Source: Patella vulgata (lineage: Eukaryota; Mollusca; Gastropoda; Patellidae). Taken from it: a stretch of DNA of 64,000 nt. Position 1 is the stretch's first letter, and each line of letters opens with the position of its first letter. Below the pieces are notes generated by a model. The model made no database searches. It had not been told where the DNA came from and saw only the letters and a program-made list of their open reading frames with translations. The stretch covers positions 28,786,890 to 28,850,889 of the forward strand of contig NC_065882.2 of assembly GCF_932274485.2 (NCBI RefSeq), in the 5' to 3' direction. Below, piece by piece: positions 11,546 to 23,305 of the stretch. The position numbers were made by a program, and so were the translations under genes.

Positions 11546-12177
11546 GCGTACTTTGTCGTTTCAAACTAGATCGTCTAGTTTTTATGTGCAACATTGAAAA
11601 AAATGTTCTATCAGTTTCGAGTTAATGCATAACATCGTGACTATTTACGATTTTTGTGGTGGAATAATGGGGATTATGATACCATGCCTTTATAATTCCG
11701 CATTACTGTCCATTTGTTTGGAGCCGGTTCCTCCCCAGGATGTGTCAATTTCAGGCTGAAACAAGCGGCGAATGGTCATCACTTGGAGTTCAATGTTGCC
11801 GTTTCAGATTTTATTCGCCATGATTTTTACGTCGATGACGGACTTAAGTCAATAGGTTCGGACAAAGAAACGATCCACTTAATCGATAACAGTCGGGGGC
11901 TGTTATCTAAATGTGGGTTACGGTTACACAAGTTCATTTCAAACTCGAAAACATTAATATAAACTAAACCACTTAAAGATAGAGCTAAATACCTAAAGGA
12001 CCTTAACCTTTTTGCTGAAGAATTTCCGATAGAACGTGCCCTCGGCGTTCAATGGTGCGTCGATATCGGACGAGTTTCAGTTTCACATTAGGCTGAAGGA
12101 TAAGCCTCTTACGAGACGTGGCATCCTTTCGACGGTTAGTTTCATTTATGATCCGTTAGGATTTGTCGCTCCTTTCC
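11546..12177 (+). pseudogene. BEL/Pao reverse transcriptase region (fossil)
   Basis: Carries the catalytic YVDDG motif (near 11828) and the BEL-type downstream blocks GLRLHKFISNS (near 11920), ALGVQW (near 12045) and [20 protein letters not shown] (near 12115). Order and spacing fit Pao-clade pol. Broken, and followed directly by the SINE at 12189. Confidence 0.8.
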
Positions 12178-12188
12178 TATTAATTGGA

Positions 12189-12372
12189 GAGAGAGAGAGA
12201 GAAATGGGGTTTAACGTCCACTCGACACAAACTAGGTCATTTCGGGACTAACATATGGTTTAATTTTATTTACACAATTCGCTTGCGCGTAGGGGTCTTT
12301 ATCAGTGGGAGGAAACCGAAGGCCCCGGAGAAAACCCACGAGGTTAGACAGGCGACCCTACTCCTTACCACG
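12189..12372 (-). mobile_element. SINE-B copy, 5'-truncated, with 12-bp target duplication
   Basis: Bracketed by perfect copies of CTATTAATTGGA at 12177-12188 and 12373-12384, inside BEL pol. On the minus strand it carries the SINE-B body (CCGGGGCCTTCGGTTTCC region near 12310-12330), then GGACGTTAAACCCC and a CT-repeat tail (GA repeat at 12189-12203 on the plus strand). The tRNA-like head is absent. Confidence 0.85.
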
Positions 12373-12401
12373 CTATTAATTGGAAAACAAATCCTGCAAG
12401 A

Positions 12402-12407
12402 GATGTG
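12402..12407. repeat. Left 6-bp target duplication GATGTG
   Basis: GATGTG here and at 17603-17608 directly abuts the outer ends of the 5.2-kb inverted-repeat element. Confidence 0.8.
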
Positions 12408-12706
12408 AGTAGTAAGGGGGGTACTTTCTGCGTAGCGGGGCACTTTCAGCTCGGGGCACTATGAGGGATGCGGTACTTTGAAGTATGCAGCACTTAGGCG
12501 ATTTACAAATGATCATGTGACAACTACGTAATTTGATTGATTGATAGCGGTCATCGTTTGTACTGTTCATATGAATATGGGTTTGAATGGTGTGGGGGTT
12601 CGCGAAATGTTTTATTTGTACCGCGCATGGGCCCGCGTCGCCACGCCCCCGCGACTTTTTCGTCGTCGCCCCGCTCCAAAGACCAACACATGCCCTAAAA
12701 TCCCTT
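12408..12706 (+). repeat. Left inverted repeat, outer part
   Basis: Matches the reverse complement of about 17274-17602, including GCGATTTACAAATGATCATG and CGCGAAATGTTTTATTTGTA. It ends at AAAATCCCTT, where foreign sequence begins. Confidence 0.85.
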
Positions 12707-12795
12707 CCAGTCAATTGTATAGTTAATTGTATTTGTTCATTTAGTTTTGTTATTTCCTCATTTAGTTAATTATTTATGATTAAGTTAATTATCTA

Positions 12796-13786
12796 CAGTA
12801 GAATCTGCATTAAGCAGCCACCCAAGGGAATTTTCACAACTGACCGCTTAACGGGAGTGGCCTCTTAATAAAATCTCGTTGCTTTTTGTGCCGACATAAA
12901 TTAAATATTACGCTTGGATGCATTGGAAGCGGTAAATTTGGCCGTCGCTGAATCTTGCGCCGAACGAAAATTCTTTACTCAAATCTCGGACATAACTTAA
13001 CGGGAGTGGCCTCTTAATAAATCTCGTTGCTTTTTGTGCCGACATAAATTAAATATTACGCTTGGATGCATTGGAAGCGGTAAATTTGGCCGTCGCTGAA
13101 TCTTGCGCCGGACGAAAATTCTTTACTCAAATCTCGGACATAACTTCTGTAAACTTGTCATTTTGTACCAACCTTCGATACTACTGTCTGTCATTGTGAT
13201 GCATTCGATAATATTTATCCATTTTTGTGAAGAAAATCGATGAATACATTTTATTTTATCAAAAAAGCACATGAACAAAAAACATCGCTAATTTTATCAC
13301 CTATTTACAGGGGGTGTAACTCTGTATGTAATATTATAGGAGGCGCTAAGAGAGATACTAGATGATCGTGACAAAACTCGGTACTTTTATTTTATTCAAT
13401 CAGTATCAAATAATGTGTCGTTACGCGTGAAAACAATGATCAGGTTAGTCGTTTAATAAAACAAAAGATTAATTAACAGATAATCCCGGGTTGATTGTTA
13501 TGTTTACATTTCTTTTTACCTGATCAGTGGGGGTCCAGTTAATTAACTACTACTCACGGGATTAGCGGGGGTGTTACAAAGAACGACAATATGCTATCAT
13601 TCAACAATGGCCGTTGAATGGGCGATGTTTTGTTGAATTTATTAGTAAAATAGTGACCGCTGGCCGCGTTAGAGGAGTGACCGTTGAATAAAGAGATAAA
13701 ACAACAGAATTTCTACGGGGGGAATTTATCGTGACCGCTTACAAGGAGATGTCGCTGAATAGGAGTGGCTGCTCATACAGATTTTT
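12796..13786 (+). mobile_element. pogo/Tigger-like non-autonomous DNA element
   Basis: The left end TA|CAGTAGAATCTGCATTAAGC resembles pogo/Tigger termini (TA target, CAGT start). The right end is a matching but eroded inverted repeat (GGAGTGGCTGCTCATACAGA at about 13762-13781) running into T-rich sequence. The interior has the 'cell in a column' wording typical of such MITEs (GACCGCTTAACGGGAGTGGC, and TGACCGCTTACAAGG near the right). No transposase is seen. Confidence 0.55.
12850..13146 (+). repeat. 149-bp tandem duplication in the pogo-like element
   Basis: 12850-12998 and 12999-13146 are almost identical (AACGGGAGTGGCCTCTTAAT to TCTCGGACATAACTT). Confidence 0.85.
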
Positions 13787-14264
13787 TCATTATTTTTTTT
13801 CATTAATTTTTTTTTTTCCATTAATTATATTTTTTCATTAATTATATTTTTATTTAATTAATTTTTTTTATCAATTATTTTTTTTTCAATAATTATTTTT
13901 TTTTCAATAATTATTTTTTTCAATATTTTTTTTCCAATATTTTTTTTATTTGTTTTTTTTTTCAAATTTATTTTGATTTATTTAAATTTGGTGAAACTAT
14001 TTACCGATCTGGTGGCAGATTTCAATTTGAGTTTTGGAATTTCACGACCGAAATAGGGTTTTAAATAAGAGAAATGAAACGAGGTTTAACTATTCAGTAC
14101 ATACTGGCTAATAGGGACTAGTTTAATATTTTGGAACTTGAATATTCTCAGATTTAACCAATCAAATAATTGTAGTCATTTGTAATATTAAGTAATAATG
14201 TTAATTAGTATATTAATTGTTTTATATTAATTGAGGTTAATTAAACTGGCGTACTTGTTAAAAA

Positions 14265-14640
14265 ATTACAAGCTGTATGTCGTTGAGGTATGAGAAATGT
14301 TTTTTTTTTATTTTTTTTTTAAAATGGCAATTGTCATTATCGTATTAATTATTTCTGAATTAGTATAATAGATGTTTTATATTAATTTAGGTTAGTTAAA
14401 CCCTAACGTACTTGAATTAGAATATTGTTTTTATTTTAGCATTTGAAATATATTTAAGAAAAATAAAAATGGTTAGCTCTTTTAAAACAAGGTTAACATA
14501 CATTACATAATGTACTTAGTCAGATGTTTTAAAAGATGTTTTTCGGGGGTCGTAGGTGAACTTTTGACCGATATACAAAAAATACCATGGATGTATTTAA
14601 ATACGGCAATAACATCTGTATCCATTCTATCCTTATAGAT
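14265..14640 (+). repeat. Left inverted repeat, inner part
   Basis: Matches the reverse complement of 16893-17268, e.g. TTACAAGCTGTATGT at the outer side and CATTCTATCCTTATAGAT at the inner side. Confidence 0.85.
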
Positions 14641-15059
14641 TTTATAGATTTTTCATTCGTCATTTTTTTTCCAATTATTTTGATTTAATTTGGTGTAATC
14701 ATTTACCGATTATTTGTAGGCATTTTTTTTATTTGATGGAAAGTATGCTTCTGTAGTCAACTGCTTGAATTTGAAACAATATTTTATCTGATAAAAGTTT
14801 TATATTTAATGGATGGTTTTAATAAAATGTGGTGGTATCATGAATCTGTTCCAATATTTGAATTATGAAAATAGTATGACCAAGTTTCCACGACCGAAAT
14901 ATGTTCTTTTTATCAATGGGTTTTATTTTCGTAACACAGTATTTTAGATATGAGTTATATATTATAGCGGTGGTCACTGTTATCTTGTATGGTGTTATGT
15001 CATGTTTTAGCTAACAAATTGCAGCACACATGTTTATAACCATTCCATGTAATTTAATA

Positions 15060-15560
15060 TCTTTAAGAACTAAAGAAAATGTCTTCTGCGAAGGAAATTT
15101 GGTGACTATTTTTAATTTAATATTTTTAATTAATATGTTTTAATTAATATGTTTTAATCATCAAATTAAATGTCAAGCCCCTTTGAAGTCAAATGATATT
15201 CTTGAGAACCAAAGAATATGTCTTTGGCGTAGGAAAGTTTAGTATGTGTTTTATAACCAGTGTCTTAGATGTGTCAGATGGTTTAGCTATCAAATTACAA
15301 GGAAACAACACTTTTGTGTCATTTGATATTCTTGAGAACCAAAGAATATGTCTTTGGCGTGGGAAAGTTTGGCATGTGTTTTATAACCCGTGTCTTAGCT
15401 GTGCCAGATGGTTTAGCTATCAAATTACAAGGCAACACCACTTTTGAGTAATCTGATATTCTTGAGAACTGAAGAATGTGTCTTTTCGTGGGAAAGTTTG
15501 ACAGGCGTTTTATTACCAGTGCCTTAGCTGTGCCAGATGTTTTAAGTGTTTTCAAAGTAT
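15060..15560 (+). repeat. ~130-bp tandem repeat, about 3-4 copies
   Basis: The word ATTCTTGAGAACCAAAGAAT recurs at about 15198, 15327 and (diverged) 15458, with a more diverged copy near 15065. Each unit ends with GTCAGATGGTTTAGCTATC-like sequence. Lies in the core of the 5.2-kb element. Confidence 0.75.
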
Positions 15561-15718
15561 TTCCTTTATTTTGGGACAATCAATGATTTATTTGGCAATT
15601 TATTAATTTAATTAAAGTATTTATTTTATTTCGGGGGATGAAATTTTACTTGTTGACAAAATATTTTGGACAAAGAAAATTTGATTTTGTTAAAGTAAAT
15701 CCAACTTAATGAAAGATA

Positions 15719-15832
15719 ACACACACACACACACAACCCTCCCAGCACACACACACGCGCACACACCCATACCCCCCCCCCCCACACACACACACACAGA
15801 CACGCATACATACACACCAACCAACCAAGCAA
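15719..15832 (+). repeat. CA-rich microsatellite with a C run
   Basis: Interrupted (CA)n with a C homopolymer near 15773-15783. The open frames crossing it are simple-sequence artefacts. Confidence 0.9.
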
Positions 15833-16892
15833 CCAACATATACAGCGCACCACCCGCAACGCAGTGCAGATATTCACACATTTGTACATTTCAATCCCCT
15901 TGACTGTATGTATTATATTTCAACATATTCAATACTACAACAACGTTAACATGCAGAATATTAACTAATATAAGTTGCGTTGAATTAACAAGTAAATTGT
16001 TAATTAATCCATTCTTACACACAAAATAGTCTTAATTTTTATGTATAGATATCTTTAAAAGGTGCTCACGTATAAAATTGGTCACGTCTTCAGATACTAT
16101 ATGTTTGCATTTGTTCAAGGGAATTATTAATCGTTAACTCTTAACTGACTCATGGTACCATTACCCTTCAGTGTCAATGTCGACGAAATCCGGTCAGTCG
16201 AGCATAATGAGGGTTGTTTACCTTATACACAGACAACTTTCAATACTTTGTTTACTCCCTGTTTGACAGTTAAAAATCGTCTGGTTTCTTTTTGAATGAT
16301 TATAGTAAAACGGTAATATGTCTATGTGAAAATGTTTTGCTAATGACGGATTATCGTGCATATTGAAGGACAGTGATTCAGATGTTATCGCGGGTATAGA
16401 TTTCCATGGCTTTGTGTTAAAACGTCATAGAAATAGGCCTACCAATTAACTAGTTGTACTTTTGTCGTCTAGATAATTAAAAGGGATTCACGATGCGTGA
16501 TTTTTAGTTATAAAATATATGGAAACCACCATTACAGAACTGAAACTCCATTGGCTTCGAGCGAGGGTTCGATTTAAAAGCTGTTGTGGATGTGTTTAAA
16601 TCAATTTATTCTGACACTGATATACATCACGCTTGCATGTACTATCTGAATTAGGGTATTTGTCATAGTAATTTGTGGCAAAAAAAAATTATATTTATGA
16701 AAATATCACCAAATCTAGATCATGTCATCCATTTACATGAACGGTCCACCTACAGTGGTCTTTTTGTTTTAAATGAGATGACTTTAAAAAGCATATCTAT
16801 ATTTTAACACTATTGACCATTAAGACGTGTTTTTTTAAACTTAAAGTGAAACCACTGAGACACTTATGAGACAACAGTGGTAATATCGAATA

Positions 16893-17602
16893 AAACATCT
16901 ATAAGGATAGAATGGAAACAGATGTTATTGACGTATTTAAATACATTCACGGTATTTTTTGTATATCTGTCAAAATTTCACCTACGACCACCGAAAAACA
17001 TCTGTTAAACATCATAAGTACATCATGTAATGTTAACCTTGTTTTAAAAGAACTAACCATTTTTATTTTTTCTTAAATATATTTCAAATGCTAAAACAAA
17101 AACAACATTCTTATTCAAGTACGTTAGGGTTTAACTAACCTAAATAAATATAAAACAACTAATATACTCATTAACATAATAATTAATACTATAATGACTA
17201 CAATTATCATTTTTAAAAAAAAAAAAAAACATTTCTCGTACCTTAACTACATACAGCTTGTAATAAAGGGATTTTAGGACATGTGTTAGTCTTTGGAGCG
17301 CGGCCCATGCGCGGTACAAATAAAACATTTCGCGAGCCCCCACACCATTCAAACACATATTCATGTGAAGAGTACAACCGATGACCGCTATCAATCATTC
17401 AAATTACGTAGTTGTCACATGATCATTTGTAAATCGCCTGAAGTGCCGCATACCTCAAAGTGCCGCATCTCCCAAAGTGCCGCATCCCTCAAAGTGCCCC
17501 GATCTCAAAGTGCCCCGAGCTGAAATACCTCAAAGTGCCCCGAGTCCAAAGTGCCCTGAGTTGAAAGTGCCGCACTACCCAGAAAGTAACCCCCTTACTA
17601 CT
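16893..17602 (-). repeat. Right inverted repeat, uninterrupted, ~710 bases
   Basis: Full reverse complement of the two left parts. The outermost 160 bases are built of degenerate CAAAGTGCCGCATC / CAAAGTGCCCCGA words. Confidence 0.85.
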
Positions 17603-17608
17603 GATGTG
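17603..17608. repeat. Right 6-bp target duplication GATGTG
   Basis: Partner of 12402-12407. Confidence 0.8.
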
Positions 17609-18010
17609 TCGCAGTAATGCTGATTGGAATACGACCTCGCTGGGAGCACAGGAGGAACTATATTTTCAAGCTGGAATAAGCGGAGTAATTTTGGGGATGC
17701 CGTTACCGCAGAAATCCATCACATCGCAGATGCCAGTACATCTGGTTACGGTCAGTACTCTTATCTTCGCCTGGTTGATAACAAGGAATTTGTTCACTGC
17801 TCATTAGTCTTGGGAAAATTTCATGTTGTACTGCTTCGTCCCATTACAATTCTGAGGTTAGGGTTAACTGCTGCGTTAGTGTCCGTTCGAGTTATTATAC
17901 ATGTCAAGACTTCAGATAATCCAGCTGACATAGCTTTACGTGGATTGTACGCCGAAGAACTTGTTAACCATTCTATGTGTTTCACTTGACCTGAGTACCT
18001 GTGGGAAAAA
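17609..18010 (+). pseudogene. BEL/Pao RNase H region (fossil)
   Basis: Resumes BEL pol to the right of the insertion. Contains HHIADASTSGYG near 17720, where the aspartate of the RNase H-like fold is expected in BEL elements, and ADIALRG near 17930, a typical BEL peptide. Broken. Confidence 0.7.
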
Positions 18011-19250
18011 GACGTACCTATCTATGGAGAAGAACAACACGAACTCGCACCAGACGACCCTGAAATAAAGAAACAACTTACCTTATTAACCGTTATATCC
18101 AGTACATCTTCTTCCTTTGAGTTGGAACGCCTAGAAAGATTTTCAACAAGTCAAACGAGCTGTCGCCAATTGGCTGAAGTTGAATCGTTTACTTTTGTAT
18201 CGAATTAAAAAAAATATTAATACGTCTTCGTCTGAATCTATTGTGGTTGATTCAGTTGTATCAGATTTGCAGGACGCAGAAACCCAGATACTCAAATTAG
18301 TACAGAGACATTTGCAGATGAATTGAAAGTCTTACGTTTCCTACAGAAAATGATGTACCCGAGAGAATTCGTCATAAAACTCTTAAGAAATATTCTTCCT
18401 TATTTCGTCTCGACTCATTCATCGATTCTGATGGCATTTTACGTGTCGGTGGACGACTTCGTAGATCTAATCTTTGAGCTGGTGAAAAATACCCGGCTGT
18501 TCTACCTATCAATTATACGTCACTTTCATGAACTATCCGAACATCAGGGCAGGGAATTACCACCAGTGAGACCCGTTCGAATGTTTTTTGGATCATAGGA
18601 TGCAGTTCCGCTGTGTATAATTTTATCGATAAGTGTATGCAAGAACAGAAAATGTCTGATCTGACAGAGGATCGTCTCAGTCGACACCTCCCTTTACGTA
18701 CTGTGATGAAGACTGTTTCGGACCTTGGATAGTAAAGGAAGGCCGTAAGGAGATGACACGATGACTGTTTCGGACCTTGGATAATAAAGGAAGGCCGTAA
18801 GGAGATGACACGATCAACATATTGTTTACTTGTATGAGTTGTCGCGCAATCCATATCGAGATCGCAAATATGCTATCAACAGACTCCTTTATAAATGGAC
18901 TACGTCGTTTCCTGTCTATTCGCGGTTCTATAAGGCAACGACGCTGTGATAACGGTACCAATTTCGTGGGAGCTCAAAGAGAATTGAGAGAATCTTATGA
19001 ATTCATGGATCATGATCGAATTCGTCAGTATCTCCTTGAAAGAAATTGTGACTATTTTGAGTTTAAGATGAATGTTCCCTACGCTAGCCACATGAGTGGC
19101 GTCTGGGAGCGCCAGATAACATCAGTTCGCAATGGGCTTTCGTCTTTAATGCATCAGTCTGGCACCCAACTTGATGAAGAAGCTCCGAGAACTTTCATGT
19201 ACGAAGCAGCAGTTATTGTAAATAGCCGCCCCTAACCGTGGATAATCTTA
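18011..19250 (+). pseudogene. BEL/Pao integrase region (fossil)
   Basis: The integrase core is clear at 18822-19235: TCMSCRAIHIEIANMLSTDS, CDNGTNFVGA and the block SHMSGVWERQI, all standard for BEL/Pao. The zinc-binding part lies upstream (about 18320-18800) and is less well preserved. Broken. Confidence 0.8.
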
Positions 19251-19692
19251 ATGACATTACTTCATTAGATCCTCTTACGCCTAATCATCTAATTACTTTG
19301 AAATCGAGAGTGATACTTTCACCTACAGGTGAATTTCAGAGACCTGATACTTACTGAACTAAAAGATGGCGTCGCGTACAATATTTAGCGAACGAATTCT
19401 GGACTCGCTGGAAAGCAGAATTTTTACAAAATCTTCAGTCACGCCAGAAGTGGAACAAGTCCGTTCGTGATATTAAAGTCAATGGTATCGTTTTGATGAA
19501 AGATGAAAATCTCCCGTGAAATGACTGGCATTTGTGTCGCGTTATTGAACTCATTCCAGATGAACTTAATTATGTTCGAAAAGTGAATCTTATTGTTGGA
19601 GATCGTTATCTAAGCCCTAACGGAAAACGAATTCATCCTTTGTCGCGATTAGAGCGCCCGATTCACAAATTAGTTTTGTTATTGGAGAAATA
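19251..19692 (+). pseudogene. BEL/Pao C-terminal DUF5641-type region (fossil)
   Basis: Peptides WRRVQYLANEFWTRWKAEFL (near 19365) and GDRYLSPNGKRIHPLSRLE (near 19600) are hallmarks of the domain after integrase in BEL elements. The stretch 19693-20343 up to the 3' LTR is non-coding; I see nothing in it. Confidence 0.8.
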
Positions 19693-20343
19693 ATGAGACT
19701 TGTTGGAGACCACTGATACTTCCCCATCGAGGAGCCAATGTTGATACTTGGACATTTAAGTTAAATGAACATTCCCAGTTAATGTGGTTAATATTTGAAT
19801 TTTGTCAATCCATGTATTTATATCTTATATGTGATAAGTATGTATGTTTACATGTCGTTCAGGTAGGTCTACACTAAAATTTACTTTACCACCATCTGAT
19901 TAAAATACAGATCTATATATCGTTTCGTTTTTTTTATTATTTTATACTTTCGATGGCCTACACTACATGAAGATCTGACCGGTTGTAGCGATAGGTCGCG
20001 TCAGAGGTCATACGAGCGGCTTTTGACCCTATGACGTCAGACATTTGATTAACCAATCAGCATTGATGTTACTAGTGGATTACCCACAGTTCCCTGCAAA
20101 ACACGTCTAAAGCTCGCCGTAACAGACCGCTTCATTGGCTTATTCCTCACACCATTCAAAATACGTTAATGATAACAACTCTTCCAGATCCTAGTGTAGT
20201 AAAGACATGTAAAACGAAATTTTAAACTATAAAAACGAAACGAAATAGGATCTGTGTTTTAACCAGATTGACTTTACCATTCTTTCGATGTTTTTCGGTT
20301 CGTACAACATTTTGAAAATTTGAGCATATATTTTGGGGAGCCA

Positions 20344-20885
20344 AGTAACAGTAGTCGTTTAAACGTTGTTGCATATCGACGTAATTTCCCTTAAATTCTA
20401 CACATTGGGCTGTCAGGTGTCACGTGACTAAGAGTTCGCCATTTTTCTAGTCTGCAAACACGCATGGTAGCCGAAAATTACTTTGTGTATGCGCATGGAG
20501 GTATGTTTCTACAGATTATTAAATCGAATTGCATTCGGTACATTCACTAACGTTCGATAATCATTTTGGTGTATGTATTAGATATTAAGTTCGTATATTT
20601 TCAGTTTTCACATCTGTGAGAGAGAGTACGGATAACCCTTGATGGCTAAATTGCATAATCAACGTCAGCAATGACACGTTCGATTCGATTATTCATTGAC
20701 TTGTAATTAATGTATTATTGTTGTTGACTACGTCCGTTACTTTTGTCAAGAATAATAAACGTTAACCTGTCACAGTTAGTCGAAACTTCCATGTTTTGTT
20801 CGTTCAATAAAACCCCCTAATGACAGTCGATGTCTGGCTGCTGCCATGGTCATTTACGATTCGCTTGACAATAGCTGCCGTTACA
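20344..20885 (+). repeat. 3' LTR of BEL/Pao element
   Basis: Aligns with 6172-6686 from GTAACAGTAGTCGTTTAAAC to GCCGTTACA, slightly longer because of indels. LINE sequence begins immediately to its right. Confidence 0.85.
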
Positions 20886-21640
20886 GAGTATGCTGAAGGC
20901 TATGGACTAAACATTCATTTGTTTGCAGACGACACCCATCTGTACATGTATATTGAATTTGACACAGACTCTCAACATTCTACGATACAAAATATAGAAA
21001 TTTTCAGAGAAATTCTTGCGTGGATGACAGAACATTTCTTGAAATTAAATCCAAATAAATCAGAACTTCTAAGCTCGAAATAGTGGTGCTATATTAGACT
21101 CGAACCTATCGTTTAAAGATCACATACAAAGTATTTGCTCCACTGCCTTGTATCATATACATCGATTTGGAAAGATCCAACGCTATCTAAGTTATGAAAA
21201 TAACGAAAACGTCATTCACGCATTCATCTCAACTAAACTAGATTACCCCATGGTTTACTATACGGCTTACCAGGCTGTCATATTAACAAACTACAACATG
21301 TTCAAAATTCAGCAGCTTGACTCCTCACTAAAACTAGAAAACATCAACACATCTCCCCTGTATTGCAATCTTTACATTGGCCCCCAAACCAGCAAAGAAT
21401 TGGGTTCAAGTTACTCCTCTTCGTCTTCAAAGCGTTAAACGGCCAAGCTCCATCTTTTATAAAAAGTGTTGTAGAACCCTATACTACTATCTCAAGCATT
21501 CACTTTCCATTTGGAAAACATGTCTTTTCTTATGCTCCTTCTTTTCTATGGAATAGACTACCACAGTCAATGAAACAATTCAGTATTAACGCGCTTTATA
21601 AAGGTCGATATTAATTATTATTATTAAAACGATATAAACA
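20886..21640 (+). mobile_element. LINE fragment, L2-like reverse transcriptase C-terminal half
   Basis: Starts at the catalytic block (LNIHLFADDTHLYMYIEF near 20905-20960), continues with FLKLNPNKSELL, GAILDSNLSFKDHI (near 21090) and the L2/CR1-type block LHWPPNQQRIGFKLLL near 21370. It ends in TTA repeats at about 21612-21630. Several frame changes (near 21080, 21290 and 21400) make it inactive. Its left edge coincides with the end of the BEL/Pao LTR. Confidence 0.8.
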
Positions 21641-23285
21641 AGAAAATATAACTGGTGATTTTCTTTCAAACAGTGGAATTTTACTTAAAGTCGAAAATGC
21701 AAATCGAAATATTGAACACAAACCTAAAATAGATAAAAATGTTACTTGTGCTTACGAGGATTTTGTCGTGTTTATAGACCAGGAAACTTGATAAAGTTGC
21801 AGGTCAGAAAAAGTCCAATAACACTATTGTAAATAACAGAAAGGTATCCAAAAGAGCACACTGGTGCCTTGAAGGCTTTCGATCGAATTCAAAGAGACTG
21901 TCTATGCTACAAATTATTGAAGCTGGGTGTGAAAGGAAAGTTCTATAATAATATAATATCTCTGTATGAAAATAATCGATCTGTTATAAATGTAAACGGG
22001 TAACTGATGAATTTGAAGTTCACAGTGGTGTAAAACAAGGCTGCGTCCTATCCCCTAGTTTAATCTTCTTTTTTATTAACGATTTAGTTGAAGACATTAA
22101 TAACCTTCATGGTATTGAAATTGATAACAGTAAGTTAGTTTATTATTGTATGCAGATGCCAGGGCTCTTTTAGTCCCAGACGAGGGCTCGCTGCAGTGTA
22201 TAAATGGCGAATCCAAATAAATACTTCAAAAAGGAAAATCGTTCACTATCGCCCTAATTCAACCAACAGGTCATGTAGAAACTACTTGTGGCAGTGACAT
22301 CATAGATTACTCACATGCCTACAATTACTTGGGGTTATGGTTATATGGATCAGTCGACCTTATTCACACTGCAAAAAAGATAGCTAAATCGGCTAATAGA
22401 GCTCTGTGTGCTATAATTAGTAAATTTGAATGTGTCGGTGGCATGTCATATGATGTTTTTAATACTCTGTATATTAATTTAGTCCAACCCATCTTATCCT
22501 ATGGATCGGCAATTTTGGGCACTAGAAAATTTAGATGCGTTAATAACACCCAGAATAGAGCCTGTAGTTTTTTCTTAGGCGTAGAAAATCAATCAAATTT
22601 GGCAGTCCGTGGTGATATGGGTTGGAATCAAACTTTACAAAGCAGAAAGTAGAAATTATTAGATTCTAGAGAAGATTATCATGTGTAGTATCAATAGGCG
22701 TGGTCTTTTAAATTCAGGACATCCTGCAATAATACGGTAATAAAGTTAATGATCGAATTCCAAATCCCAATTCCTGATTTATTCAATATACGCAAAACTG
22801 ATTTTTTTTATCTCTAAAAGATGCACTAAATGAGTTAGATTGTAGGCTCTGGTAAAATCCTAGCTGTCACTGTTAAAAAATGTTTTATCATAGAAAATAT
22901 TTTAACATATGATGACATTTTGATAGTATTATTTAATGTCCATTTGTTTTTTAATTACTGATTGTTTTCTTATTTGCTTATTTCAAACGATTTATATCGT
23001 GATTTTTAGCCTATAGTAAGAAGATATTGTTGGACGTTTCAAATTTTTATTTTTTTAAATCTTTGTTATTTATTTATTATCTTCCAATGTAAATGATTTA
23101 TCATGCTTGTTGTGTCTCATAGGCCTTAAAGGTCGGACATTGTACATTTTTTTTTTTTTAAATAATTGTATTTTTATTGTTATTGTACAATGTGTGATAC
23201 GTAAATAGAACAATTTTTCTTCTTCTTCTGTAATGGACTGTGTGAAGAAATATGTATGTGTCAAGTTGCAAATAATAAACATAGG
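21641..23285 (+). mobile_element. LINE remnant with GVKQGCVLSP-type reverse transcriptase
   Basis: Degenerate coding: LKAFDRIQRDCLCYKLLKLG near 21870, HSGVKQGCVLSPSLI near 22020-22065, remains of the ADD block near 22145, HAYNYLGLW near 22315, and an open stretch 22329-22652 with AKSANRALCAIISKF and VQPILSYGSAILG. Downstream decay reaches an AATAATAAACATAGG ending at about 23285. At least three frame breaks. Clade not assigned; it differs from the neighbouring LINE, which it abuts. Confidence 0.75.
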
Positions 23286-23305
23286 TTACTAATACTTGAA
23301 TTTAG

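Larger units (their letters stand above)
12707..14264. other. Insert splitting the left inverted repeat
   Basis: The uninterrupted right repeat shows that everything between 12706 and about 14265 is extra. It holds a pogo-like element (12796-13786), a T/A-rich low-complexity stretch (13786-13975) and, at about 14173-14257, a stray partial copy of repeat sequence otherwise found at 14326-14412. Confidence 0.7.
12408..17602. mobile_element. Polinton-like non-autonomous element fossil (long inverted repeats, AG...CT ends)
   Basis: A 5.2-kb element inside BEL/Pao pol. It starts AGTAGTAAGGGGG and ends CCCCCTTACTACT, flanked by GATGTG on both sides. The right inverted repeat is ~710 bases (16893-17602). 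The left one is the same sequence in two parts (12408-12706 and 14265-14640), separated by ~1.56 kb that includes a pogo-like element. AG...CT ends, a 6-bp duplication and inverted repeats of several hundred bases are the diagnostic combination of Polintons/Mavericks, but at 5.2 kb and with no recognisable polymerase, integrase or capsid gene this would be an internally deleted, non-autonomous relative. The outer repeats contain runs of AAAGTGCC-type words. The core (14641-16892) holds a ~130-bp tandem repeat and a CA-rich tract. The family call is inference from the ends. Confidence 0.65.
6172..20885 (+). mobile_element. BEL/Pao LTR retrotransposon fossil with nested insertions
   Basis: A full-length but decayed BEL/Pao element. 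Two LTRs (6172-6686 and 20344-20885) flank gag and pol segments in the usual BEL order: gag with zinc knuckles, protease, reverse transcriptase, RNase H, integrase and the C-terminal DUF5641-type domain. No envelope gene is seen. It is thoroughly broken (well over ten breaks) and contains a LINE (8461-10139), a SINE (12189-12372) and a 5.2-kb inverted-repeat element (12408-17602); without these it would be about 7.6 kb, normal for the family. LTR copies agree at roughly nine positions in ten by eye plus indels, so it is old. No matching target duplication is visible outside the LTRs, and the right LTR abuts LINE sequence, so one flank has probably been rearranged. Confidence 0.9.

Noticed and set aside
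15626-15903. Open frames rich in Val/Cys or His/Thr/Pro
   Set aside because: They are translations of a CA-rich microsatellite.
18513-18961. Minus-strand open frames over the BEL/Pao integrase region
   Set aside because: Antisense to a clearly recognisable integrase region.
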